Origin: Calliopsis andreniformis
Lineage: Eukaryota > Arthropoda > Insecta > Hymenoptera > Andrenidae
NCBI RefSeq assembly: GCF_051401765.1
Contig: NC_135067.1
Span: 19,649,501-19,713,500 of the forward strand
Length of the DNA: 64,000 nt
Direction: 5' to 3'
The position numbers and the translations under genes are program-made. Positions 12,601-24,539 of the stretch are shown piece by piece. Within the stretch, counting starts at the first letter, position 1. Each line of letters begins with the position of its first letter. Below the pieces are notes generated by a model. The model had not been told where the DNA came from. It was given only the letters and a program-made list of their open reading frames with translations, and did no database searches.

Positions 12601-13470
12601 GCCGCTTCAAACTGATTGGATGATTGGACGTGGTAGCGATGGTAGGTGGTAGTTTGAGAAACGCGGAGGTGTTCGAGTTATTATCGAGATACCAATCAGA
12701 GGAAAGACGATGGACTGTTTTATTGTAATAAAAGGAGGCTAAGTACGACAATTTCTAAGCAAGAGTCTTCTAAAAGGAGTATAATACTGTGATATGTATA
12801 CTCTAGAAATCAATTCTATAGAAAATTGACTGAAATCTGTGTAGAATAGTAATATTAATAAATAAAAGAAGCTTCGTGATACCACTGCTAAGTCTTAAAC
12901 ACTCTAAAATCTGACCCCATAGAGGAGAATATCTTCCAATATTTAACTCATCCCCCCCAATATAAATGTGTTGCCCGAAAAATCTGCATGCTTGAAAGCC
13001 TCCCAAAGTCCCAATAAACGAGGAGCAGAATAAACAATGTCCAAGGCAGATCGTTTTATGAAACAGCCTGTGCACCGTTCACAGAGCCTCTGGTCTACGT
13101 GTGCGTGTGTGCACTGGTGTACAGTTATAGGTAACCCGGTCCGGTAATTGCCGGTATGAGCAGAGGTCCAGATGCTCCCCAATCAGTGGTCCTCTACCTC
13201 TGGGTTCGCCTCCTCCTCCTCCAGCTATCTGCGCTCTCCTCTTACGCTCTCTCACGCGCGTATATACGTGCTCGTGCGCGAGCGAGCGAGCGAGGTGATC
13301 GTGTTGAGAACGGCCGGTTAGTTCCTGACCATACGCATGGCAGCACCGTTTAATTGGCACTGGACACAATGGATTATGGAATGGTGCCGCCCCTGCCCCA
13401 CGTCTACCGCCGGTGGTGGCCACCACTTCATGTCAAAACCATTTCGCTTGTTTTACGTACGAAAGTGCCA
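9672..13470. other. Non-coding intergenic sequence
   Basis: No gene is supported. The longest ORF (minus strand, 11151-11663, 170 codons) has no start context, domain or splice structure, and is Arg/Ser/Pro-rich like its neighbours. A hairpin at 11464-11491 is listed separately. Confidence 0.55.
11464..11491. repeat. Inverted repeat, 11-bp arms
   Basis: GCATATGTATG at 11464-11474 is inverted perfectly as CATACATATGC at 11481-11491, with a 6-nt spacer TAAGCG. The alternating purine-pyrimidine arms give a strong hairpin or cruciform. It is too short for a miRNA precursor. Confidence 0.55.
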
Positions 13471-13479
13471 CCGTGCTCT

Positions 13480-13610
13480 GACAACGCTCTCTCTCCCTGC
13501 CCTTGTGCTCCTCTCTGGACCTCTCTCTCCCTACACGTCCTATTCTGCCTCTGGCCTCCCTCTTATTCTCCTCCCTTTGATTCCTGTTATCTCTCTAACT
13601 CCTCGCTGCT
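13480..13610. repeat. Pyrimidine-rich (CT)n-like tract
   Basis: A run of about 130 bp of CTCTCTCTCC, CCTCTTATTCTCCTCCC and similar on the plus strand. Coding-like translations over it are composition artefacts. Confidence 0.55.
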
Positions 13611-13619
13611 TGGCCTTAT

Positions 13620-16540
13620 TGGCATCTGATTACTCTGTTCCTCGGGTCGTATTTGCTTTTCCAAAGCAGTCTGGCTTTTGTGGATAGCGTGGTAGAGAAA
13701 TGTCGAGGAAAAGAGGAAAAGATTTTGCCTGTTTGGAACTTCGGATAATTCATGTTGGATGTATCTACTTATTCCTAAATTTCTATTTATCTAGCTGCGT
13801 TACGAGTTCCATTCATACGAGTATCCATTAAACAGTAATTCGATGATTGCACATTTCCCAATGTCTTTTATTTTCCTGTCCCCCCAGCAATATGATTAGA
13901 TTTCTTCTATAGTCCTCAAGGCAATGACAGCAGTCACGACAGCAAGAACGCGATCCTTTTCACGGAAGTCCCTTTCACCCCCGTGTCCGCGCAATTTCAT
14001 CGGCAGGGGGGCAGGAAAACAATAAGGGCAACAGACAGAGCGACGGAGGGCTCGTTGTAGTTAGAAATTCTGTCTAATAAAACGCGCGTTTCACGGAGCC
14101 GATATCCTGTCTCGTGACGTGGCAATAACAAACAGGTATCAAAAAAAAAAAGTTATCGTCGAATTGATGCCAACGAGTTTGCCCCGGGAACTACATTTTC
14201 GATATCAATCACGTACAAACACGCGCTCGCCCGAGCATCGTGAAATTTTATTTGAAACGCGGCCGCGTTTGTACGAGCTACGAAACACAGCCATTTTTTA
14301 AAAAGCGTCGGCTGCTTTTTTTTCGTTTAGTTCTGTTCATTTTTCGTGCTCGTACCGCCTGGCTACAATCCGATTCGCCGATACGCGCGACAGAGAAACA
14401 GCTCCCTAAATGTATCGTTTCTCTGCACGCCGCGACGCTGTTTTGCGTTGAAATTTTTATACCACCATCGGGGGATATGAAAACGGGAGTTGGGACTTTG
14501 AATGAAAAAATTATTTTCATCACCGTGGACGTACTTTGAAGATAGAATTTGTGTTATTAGAATTTTCAGATGAGTTAATCAAAGCTCCCCAGCTCGCTGA
14601 AGCAGTAACGCAAGTGATTTACTATTTTCTAAATACTCAAAAAATGAATTTCTGCCGCTGAATATTTGAAATATCTGTTTCATTGGAGTTCCTCAATTAA
14701 CCGAAATATTTTTTTTATAAATATTAAAATAGTTAGTATCCCAAAAAAATTACTACTGATATTTTAGATATAGATACCACCATTCTGGATGAAAAAATTA
14801 ATTTCCTCCATAACTCGCAGTCGCCACGAAAGAGGGACGATATTTATGAATTAACGTCGCATTCCCTCGCATTCCAGAATTTCAGCGCGCGGACTCAAAC
14901 AGACTTTCCCTCAGAGGGGTTCATCGACGCGGTCCCGCCGGACTTCTTCGGCATCGAAAAGCAGTAAGCGTCTTAAATTTATCGCCGGGCTATTCCGACG
15001 CCGCGACGCGACGCGTCGAGGCGGTCGAGGATAAAGGAATAGCTGCAGCAGTCGAAGCTACCCCCTGGAGGAAGGGTGGAAAGAGGGTTCGCCGCCGGTG
15101 GGACGGGGAAATAATAAAAATAGACAGTTACGGTTAAAGCACGGTAGACTGACCCTCGACAATCGTCGTTAGCTATATTTTGAGAGTCTCATTACGCGAT
15201 TCCTGAATCGTACTGTTCGCTTATTTCTCGCGTCCCCTCGCTCCTCACCCTCGTCACCCCACGCCGCTCTTTCGGCCTTTAACGCGAGCCTTCGACTATA
15301 AAACTTGGACCTTTTCCTGTTCCTGTCTCGTTACCAGACGCGAGCACAAAATCCTGTGGGACAAGACGCGACGTCGACGTGCGGAAGAACCGTGGAAAAT
15401 CCACGAAACGATCGGATCGTTCTCGGTGAATCTTCCCAGATTCTTATCGCTGAGAATTGCTCGGCAGTTTGAGACATCCGGTATGGAGGGGTGAAAAAAA
15501 TTCAGAAGTGGCGATTTTTTAAAATGTCAAGCTTGGTAGTTATTTGTACGTGCGCGGTGCTTCGGTGGATGCACAGATAATATCGGGGGCTAATTAAACG
15601 TTCCCACGTGCGCGAGGACGTAACGATGACACGCATTGGGTAATTTGTTATACGGTACGACAATTATGTCGCGTTATTTCGCCCGGAACAACTCTCGTTT
15701 CCGCATATTATTTCCCGCTTGCTGCCTGCGGCCTGGGAAAATGATTTGCGGGAGCGTGACAAGCGCGTGCTCATGCATATGGTCATATGGGAAGTTTGGA
15801 TTTTAATTTTGAAATGTAATGAGGGCTTACGATTACCAAAACTCATGTTTAGTCATCCTGAAAGGAGGATGAAGAGCTGAGACCCTTCGCGTGGAAAACT
15901 GTAATTAAAAATAAAACGTTCTGTTCAGACTCACCCCCTCTGATGCTGGAGCTGGCTTTCCCTGTGAATTCCCCAGTCCTGCAACAATTAAAAATATTTA
16001 ACTCAAAAATTGCTACAATAAAAGTTCGACCTACCAAAAAAGGTTTCTCAATTTACATGTGCCTAGTAGTACACTATGTTTCAATCCTAAGTACCTACTT
16101 AAAGGATTAAGCACTAAGTCGCGGGGATTCAAGTTCGTCGCGACATTAATCGCGGCAGGACCCATTCGAGGGCCTTCATCGTCGTTGGAAAAATAGAGGA
16201 AGTATAAATACCAGACGATGTCGCCTCCAGTACAACGAGGATCCGAGTATTTGGGAGTCTGGATGCAGCGTCCCAGTCGAGACAAGGCATAATTTAACGC
16301 GCCCATTGGCCAAGGGTGGACGGTACATAACTCGACCCCCGTTCCACTCGTTTCATTCGGGCGACTTGGCGCCCTCCTCACTTATTCCTCTTCACCCTAT
16401 TCGACCCTCCCCGCCATCGTCCTCCCACGTCCTCTTCCTCTCGCAATATCGTACGGTCAGACTGCGCTGGACAATGCGTCGCATTCAATTCTATACCCGA
16501 ACCGTATAGAATCCTCGGCTGCTGGGGTTGTATGGACCAA
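13620..16540. other. Non-coding intergenic sequence
   Basis: I see no supportable gene. A possible isolated minus-strand exon of 44 bp at 15935-15978 (T-rich acceptor, GTGAGT donor) is discussed as a finding, but no partner exons were found. Confidence 0.5.
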
Positions 16541-16735
16541 CAGATAGGGGAAGGAAGGGCAACGGGGAGGGAAAGAGGAAGAAGAACGCGAGCACGAGTA
16601 AAAAGAAGAACGAACGACGATGAGGGACGAGACAAGAAGAAGGGGCGCGAGGGAAAAGAGAAACAAGGTGAGAGGTGGTCAAAAATAGGGGAGAAAGACG
16701 AAGATAGGACAGAGAGGGAAGAAAAGGGTGGACCT
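16540..16735. repeat. Purine-rich (G/A) low-complexity region
   Basis: Roughly 195 bp of nearly continuous purines on the plus strand (AGGAAGAAGA-like, GGGAAAAG-like). It produces charged Glu/Lys/Arg ORFs on one strand and Ser/Phe/Leu ORFs on the other, none credible as protein. Confidence 0.6.
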
Positions 16736-16739
16736 TCCA

Positions 16740-19430
16740 TGGGGCACTCATGTGTCATTTAACTGAAATACCTCCGATGCGCCGAATTGATTTACAGTCG
16801 GACGCTCGTGCACGTTCTAGAGGAGCGAGAGGGAAAAGGGTCGAGCAGAAGTGTGGGTGCGGGGGTTGTACGCGAGAGGGTGGCCCAGGCGGTGCCGATC
16901 CGCGAAATAGCTGGAGTGAGTCGTCCTGCCTGGCCGAAGAATTGTGGGCATCGCGTGACGAAATTTATTTATTGCACAACGAGCCGACGGGTCGCGGCAC
17001 CCGGCACCTAGGGTCAGGATAAATATGGAACAGGATCTTGGCGGGATCATTAATCGACGGGGTTAAGAATGGAGGATGACGAGTCGTTCACAGGGGATGA
17101 TTAAAATTCACTTTGCCCTCGATGGGAGTAATGAAAGCCATTAAATGGTAGTTAAAGGAGGGATCGCATACCCTGAAGGATTGCTTACCCTGAAAGTAAC
17201 CCTTTGAACTTGTTTCAGGGAATTGTTTCGTGATTTTCTCAACAAGTGTGATTGATCTACCTAGTAACTCGAATTTAAGGGGTGAAACTTTCTGGGGCTT
17301 TCGAAGTAATCGACCCATTGACTTCAGGTACTCACACAAATCTAAAATAAGTGTAACATTGATTCTATAGTATTCTTAATCAATTTTTTTTTACTCTACT
17401 GTGTATCATGTTTACACGAAATTCGTCTAGAAAACTTTCTCGCATCTTCAACCAATTTTCAAGACCAGCGCCAGAGGGAAGAAACTTTTTCCAGGTATCC
17501 TCATCCCTCAAACTCAAGTCACTGCATCCAAAGAAAAATACATGACCCTCGTTTGTAGCTACACCACAAAGTTCCGTCAAAATCAACAGGAGACCTCGCG
17601 CAGACTCCTTGTAAGCCCCATGTCTCACTCCCCATCGATCCTGTAACATTGGCTTACGATTAATCCCCAACGGAATCGAACGTAATGCAGGACTTGGAAC
17701 TGGAGGCCTGTCAGAGCTGTAGCTTTCGCTTAAAATGCGGCGACGTTACCACAGGCGCAATTACCGAACGCGAATCACGTGTGACCAGGACTGGATCCAG
17801 CGCAATGTCAGAATCGAATGCGCGTGTAATCTCCATACTTGACTGCTCTCACCCTGTACAATGTGTACATTCGCAGAAACACGTGTGTGCACAGTGTAAG
17901 AGCACGGTGACCACAAAGCAGCAATTTCACCGACTCCGACGAGAATAATCGTCCGAGGTGACCACGATCGATCGTGCGTGGCCGGCGACAATCGTGTGCA
18001 AAGTCACCGACGTCACTTACGATCAAAGGAACCATCACCTCGATCCTGTTCGTTGCCACGATTGCAACAGTATTGAAGATGGAGGGGCATTAAAAGAACG
18101 ATGAAGGAAACACTTGATTAACTGTGATTCGAGCAAATGGTCCAGGGGCTGAAGAATGTATATGTGGAGGACCCTGCCAGACCTTAGATTAACTTTGCTC
18201 ATTTTTTAAGTGAAGTTGTAATTATTTTAATTAAAAAAAATTTTTTAATTAGAATCTTTTCTCTCCACATTTGAATATTTAAGCTTAGTATCTAATGAAT
18301 TAAAAGGGGAACCAAGGAGACCAAGATTAGATGCCACATCTGATTAACTTTATTCTCAAACGCCCACGTGAAAGGATCAAAGTGCACATCGCTTTGCTTG
18401 CAATTGCATCCTCGATCAATCGAGTAGGAGATGTCGGAAACAGAGTGCAACGTTGCTGCGCTTCTATCGATGCAACCAGCTCAACATTTCCTCCTTCATT
18501 TACGTTTCCTTCTTTATTTATCGACAGTCGAAGCTTGTCCAAGAGTGGCATTCATTGGCGCTTCATTATGCGACGCGCCATCTGCGGTCGGGATTGACGC
18601 GCGTGCAATAATCGTGGAAACACGATGCAATCGTGTGCAACGGGTCGTCGCGCGATCGAAACGGTTCCGCGTGAAATGACAACGCCTCGAGTGGCCAAGA
18701 ATCGCGATAATTGCAGCTAGGAACTTTCTACATGACTAGGCTCGAGCCTTGAATACATGGATAAGAAAATGCTCGAAGAACGGTGTTACGTAATTGCGTT
18801 TGACATCTCGTCTCATGATGGACAACCAGTTCCATTATTCGACGATGAGCCGAGATCAATGCGAGGAGTAAGGTAAATAACTGGCAATGACTGAGCCGAA
18901 GAGGGTAGCGTTTGTGCGAGCACTAATTCATCGTGACTCGCCTGCGAATTCTACCTCGACTGTCAGGAGGTCTGATTCACTTCGGGTCTAACTACATAAA
19001 GTAAACTGCTTCAAAATACACAGAAACAGAGGAACGTTCTGTTCTGGTATTAATAATGAATTATGAGGACGTTTTAGGAGGTTGGAAACATTTGCAAACG
19101 CACGAATCTCGCTTTGACACCTGTTGGTCCTCGTGTCTTTTATCTCGTGTGCAATCTCTGCTACTCATCTCTCTGAGGATGACCACACTAGCCACATAAA
19201 AGGGTCAAACGGGCTCTAAAACGCCGTTCGAGGATTTTGTCTCGTTTCCAGATAGTTTCCGAGAAAAGCGGCTTTAGAGAAACCACTTTTTGTCGTGTAT
19301 TATAAACAGAGGAGGGAAATCAAGAGGCAGAGCACGTTTTGCCAATTATTGAAACGTAATTTGCTAATTAAGTATTACTGTCGAGAATATTCAAACGTAT
19401 AACAAGCTTGCTTCCTCGTGCTCTGAGCTC
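16740..19430. other. Non-coding intergenic sequence
   Basis: I see nothing gene-like. Short ORFs on both strands overlap one another without domains. Confidence 0.5.
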
Positions 19431-19432
19431 TA

Positions 19433-19591
19433 ATGAAATTCTTCCTATGCTTCACGCTGCTAGCAGAACTGCACGCATTACTCGCCGCTAATTCGCCCAT
19501 AATCGGACCCCTCTTGAAATGCATCTCGTGTATCGAGATAACCGGTTGCAAGAATGACCGCGTTAAGCATCGTATCCTAGGAGCGCTCTAA
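19433..19591 (+). CDS. Candidate small secreted Cys-containing peptide (52 aa)
   Basis: This is an ATG-to-TAA ORF of 52 codons that I do not recognise. Its start MKFFLCFTLLAELHALLAA looks like a signal peptide with a basic residue, a hydrophobic core and small residues at the likely cleavage site (about residue 18-19). The mature part (~33 aa) holds three cysteines in a CxxC-(x6)-C arrangement (residues 30-43). An odd number suggests another exon, dimerisation or chance. A consensus-like GTAAGT donor lies two bases after the stop (19594), so the ORF could sit in a spliced transcript. It is isolated in a gene desert, and chance is a real alternative. Confidence 0.22.
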   Translation: MKFFLCFTLLAELHALLAANSPIIGPLLKCISCIEITGCKNDRVKHRILGAL

Positions 19592-19599
19592 CTGTAAGT

Positions 19600-22500
19600 A
19601 CAGCATCTACACGCCCGTGCTTTAGTTGTATGTTCAACAAAACCGGAATCTTAGCGCAAAGTTGCATCGTGGAAGTGATATCTCTCCAACAGTCAGCTAC
19701 ATTTTTCTGGCAACATGATATGTGGGGATTAAGTAGATACCAAGTGGTCGTTTAACAGGAAATAAGTAATATCTAATCAGCGGTGGAATTGGATGCATTT
19801 ACAGATATCGTTAGTCGCAAATGGACGTGTACGCTGAGAGATGAAAGATGAGATTCGATAATTTCAGTAGTAATACCAGAAATAGTTGATTCGAGAGCAT
19901 ATAATGGGAGTAAGGTCAAGCGCTTTCTTAGAGATATCTAATTACACTATTCAGTTATTCTTGAGATTCTATTTATTCAATTTTTACTAAATAAATTTGA
20001 AAACATGCTCTTCTTATTTCTGATGATCTACTTGCTAAGATGTTGTAGCTATGAGACAGTAGTATGCAGAAATTCTACATTGTTACTACAGCCAAGAACG
20101 TCTACTGAAACCTGAAAAATCAACCCTTCAACAATACTAATCACACTGGTCTCTGCACATCAGTGATTCATCATTCACACTGCTCAGTATCGCGCGAGAG
20201 CTTTCAAATCGCACCGATGCACCGATATGCACCTCCATAATGCCTGCGAATCAGCGATAAAACGTGAAAGCGATACACGGGATAAATATATTGAGAAATC
20301 ACGCGGAAATGCCGCGGCGCGTTCCCTATCGAGCATATAGGAAGAGAATTCAGCCTCCGGGGAGGGCTGAGTGCAGGGAGCACAGGCCAGGCTCCTTTTC
20401 AACGATTTACCTCGCCGTGAGCGCGTTCCACCGAGTCACCGAGCCCATAAATATAAAAGCGCGGGCGGGCAGAGCAAAGTGCTACATTTCGTACTTAACT
20501 CCCACCCCCGCCCCCATCTCCATTCAGCGTTGATCGATCTAACCGGATGACGTGTTTCCAGCTCCACCGGCTGGAAGCACCATCCATTAGAGTACCGTGT
20601 TTAATCAGAACTCTAAAGTTTCTCGCCAGCACTCCGGTCAGCATAATTGGTCGTTCGCTGGGCGCGAGTATTTGCGTGCCGCTTTTGACTAAACTCGTGG
20701 AAATAAAAAAAGAAGGAAGAGGAAAGAGAGAGGGAGAGAGGTAGAGAGAAATGTGGAAGAGACGGAGGAAGAACACGGAGGTAAGACGCGGAGGGGCAAG
20801 GACTGTATCGCCCTCGCTGAAAAAGAATAGAGAGAGAAAGGCTCAAGGGGTTGCGCCCAGAGTAAACATGTCAAGCACAGTGCCGCCCATTAATTAGAAC
20901 CCTCCCCTGCTCTACCTCTTATCCTCTGGCTCTTCACGAGCGAAAGAAAGAGGCCGAGGGATCGAGTGGGAGGGGCAGAGGGACGAAAGAGGAACCACTG
21001 TATGCCTGCACCCCGTCGAGCTACCTCGCGAGTGGGATCGCGTCGAAATCCATCGGGTCAGGCGTTCGAATCAAACGACACCGTGCGATTCTCGCTTTCC
21101 AGACTCTGAAAGCGTTTAATTAATCACGCGCCACCTCTTTATGGGCGGCGAGACGCGACTGGATTTTATGCCTGGGGATCTCGTTGGGGTTGACTTGGTA
21201 TAAGGTGGATGGAAATTTCGAAGTCTTCAGTAAATATTATGAAGCTTTAAAGATGAGTTTCAGCCGCCTGCTAATGAGCAACCCGTCATACGCAAAAGTA
21301 ACTTACTTCCATCTCCATGGAATTTCACTGAACTATTCAATTCTTTCATCCTGTTTTCTACTGTGGATTCTGAACCACCTCGTACATTTGCATTACCATT
21401 CCAAGATCTTTTAGAAACGAAAGTCCTAGGATTCTAAAAGTACCTCGATCGTAGAAAGAGCTACATCACAATCATGAAAGAAATTCTGAACAGGAGGATA
21501 ACTGTAGCTCTCGTCCCAAAAATGTCTCCCTACCTTCGATCAGGGTCGAGGTAATAAAGCCCAGGTCGTATCGGGATGGATCACGTCTACGGTGACTCGA
21601 GTCCACTGTTACACATCGAGCCAGAAGAATCCATAGAATCGAGAGGGCTGCGCACGTCGAACATAAAGGGGTGAAGCGCGTTCGCATAGCCAGGCCGACA
21701 CGACAAAGAGTTTAATTATTTGTAGGAGGCTGTCAGAAGGCTCGAGGGACGCGGGGGATTCGGACCCTCGGCTGCTGCGGGCCGAGCTTCCCACGCCTCA
21801 CCTGTCCGATAGATCCTTATCTCTGTCAGGCAGGACGGAGTGCGCTCCAAACGCGGCTGCGACGCGGAGGAATTAATCATTGTTCGCCGTCGACGACAAA
21901 ATGTTGTCGAAACAATGGGCAGAGGAAATAATAAAAAAGGAGAGGAAAGAGGAGAAGGAATATACGCGCAACGGGGGCGAGCAGGCGCGCGCGCCTACTC
22001 GCAATCAAAGGACCCGTGGTGCGGGCACAACGGCTGAAAAGGCAACAGAACGAAAGGTCGATAAGTCGTGACTGACGAAGAAAGGCGACGGGGACGGAGG
22101 TAGGACGACAATATTAGTCGTTCATTATTCCTCGAGCACGTAATTACAGAGCCACCGAATGCCCACTCGTGAAGGCACGCGACCCGCGCGACATATGGCG
22201 AACGACGCGCGCGTACACACTCGGCCAAGCACGTGAACCCGCGAGATCCTTCGATCTGTTCCCAGTTTCCTCACTCACGGGCCGAATCTCCACGCGGGAT
22301 CGCGATCGTAGCTGTCCTCGACCTCCCCTCTGCAGTGTGCCTTGTCACACGTCCATCTACTCTCGAACTTGTTAGGAATAACCCTTATCATACTAAGATA
22401 AGATCAAATATATATTTCCAGAAATTAGAATTCAGGAAATTATAGTTTAACTATTGGAAAGGTCGAAGAATTAAAGATTCAAGGAGTTCAACACTTGAAA

Positions 22501-24400
22501 ACTGAAATTTAATCGAGTTTAGCCTCCCTGAAATAGGATATGAGTCCCTAGATCATTTAGATACGTTAAGGGTTAAATTGAAGGCAACCTACCGCGTTCG
22601 AAGTTATTTAGAAATTACCCAGTCGTAGCCAAGACCCGCTCTACGATCAACAAATTCCCAGGGAGACGACGTGAACGACGGAATATACTACAGCAGAGAA
22701 AGAGGGTCCCCTGTTCCGTGTCGGAAGAAATTACCACGGTCGACAAAGCCGCGTCGCAGGTTTTTACGAGACCCGAAAGTACGGCTCGCAGGAGCTCGGA
22801 GAACGTCAAATTAGAATTAGAGGGTAATCGAGGAGCGCGAAGAGCTGCGGGCGTCGCAGTTTAAGAATAATACCGGCGAGCCGTCGACGAGGCTTAATGT
22901 CCGGGATGCAAAACAGGCGAAACGATAAAGTCGTTCGCACCGTGACGAGGCAGTCTCGCGAAGGAGACGATACGGTCGGATAAGGCGAAGACGCGAGGCC
23001 ACGGAAAATGAGAAAGGGGTAGGTGGGCGTCGGTCCTGGGTTTGTTTTGAGTTTAACAGCCCACCCTCCTCCCACCAGCGCGGAATAAATTCCTTGGAAG
23101 GAAACCCTTTGGACCCCGAAGCGACGAGAGAGACGGAGAGGGAATCGTCCTCGGTGTCTTCATTACTTTAATGGAGTGCGAGTGTCGGCTCGGTGTCAGC
23201 CGGAAGAACACGCGGGGGAGGAGGTCGACGAAGGGAGTGGAACGAAGGAACCATCGTCTCGAAGGATGTTATGAAATCGGCAGGATAATAACGCCGCCAG
23301 CTAGAATGGGATGGGCAGAGTGCTAATAGTCGAACAGCGACATTCGGAGAGCGCTTCGAGCTGTTGCTTTTCTTCGCGGAATCCTGCGACTTAATCCGCG
23401 CCCTTGCTCCAGGCAGAACGATAATGCAACGCCGATGAAATGAGACACCCTGGAGACGAGTTTTGGCGGAGGGCCTGCTCACGGATCTGTTGTGTCTCTG
23501 GAAGACACTCGATGGATCTTGAAAAGATGGGTTTGTGGAAGATAGACTATCTACAGGGAGTTAAATATACGGGGCTGTTTCCAAGGATTATTTGTGAAAA
23601 TAAATATAAAATTCAAAATTACTTTTAGTTCTAAGACGTTCTTTAGACGTTCTAAGCTATTATTTCAGTGGACACAAAATATTGTATCACGAAGCATTAT
23701 TGAACTGTCCTGTAATACTGTCGACAACCTGTATTTGTAGTTGGATCACTGTTGCTTACAAATGATGGAATCAGCGTTTCCCCGAAGCCCGGGAAAAAGA
23801 GAATGGGGTGGTGAAAAGGAATTCAAGTGAGCTGGATGTAATATAGAAACGGAAATACATGAGCTTCCGGTCGATAGTTCGCGCTCTACAGAATACCAGC
23901 GGGGATATCTGTCGGTGACATATTGCTGGCATCGTTGTTACGCCAGAAAGTGGAGTGAACCGTTCCTCTCTCGTTCTCTGTTCGTTTCTCCGCGCGTTTC
24001 CGTCCCCCTCGCGGCCTGCCATTTCACTGACAACCTCTTCTGCGAAAATCGTCTCCATTCGGATTCAAATGAGGCCTCGTTCACGCCATGCCACGCGTCA
24101 TATACCCCTTAGGCACTTGGAGTGGTTCGACGCGTCGAAATCGTCGGAAGAAAGGGGCTTGGAATAGCGATTCCTTCACTGATACCCCGGATACGCTTTA
24201 CAGTTATCTACCACCGACGGTTCTCGCCGAGATTACCGTTCCGGGTCTTTTTATTAAACGCTCTCGCGAACCTTCGCAACGAGAAGTTAATTCTTTGATC
24301 CCTCTTCTTCGAGTACTAGCTATGATGGTACTTGTATTTCTTGTATCCCGCTATTACAGTCTATTTACTCAGGCTCTTGAGGAAATATGACTGAGAAACT
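19600..24400. other. Non-coding intergenic sequence
   Basis: No gene is supported. It contains a purine-rich tract (20700-20845) and many short overlapping ORFs of Arg/Ser-rich composition. Confidence 0.5.
20700..20845. repeat. Purine-rich GA tract
   Basis: About 145 bp rich in GAGAGA, GGAAGA and GAAAGAG on the plus strand. It gives spurious Ser/Leu/Phe-rich minus-strand ORFs. Such GA clusters are potential GAGA-factor sites. Confidence 0.5.
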
Positions 24401-24408
24401 GGAAGTAT

Positions 24409-24530
24409 TTTCAAATATTCAAATTTTCAAATATTCAAATATTCAAATTTTCAAATATTCAAATTTTCAAATATTCAAATTTTCAAATATTCAAATTTTC
24501 AAATATTCAAATGTTCAAATTCTCAAATAT
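24409..24530. repeat. Minisatellite, 8-bp unit (TTCAAATA/TTCAAATT)
   Basis: About 15 head-to-tail copies of an 8-bp unit, TTCAAAT plus one variable base. The variable base mostly alternates A and T, giving a 16-bp higher-order unit. The last two or three copies are diverged (TTCAAATG, CTCAAAT). It is AT-rich and likely length-polymorphic, in non-coding DNA. Confidence 0.9.
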
Positions 24531-24539
24531 TTTAGAATT

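Noticed and set aside
21064..21075. tRNA B-box-like GTTCGAATC
   Set aside because: No matching A box or cloverleaf arms at the correct spacing. Similar fragments at 17670 and 21757 also fail.
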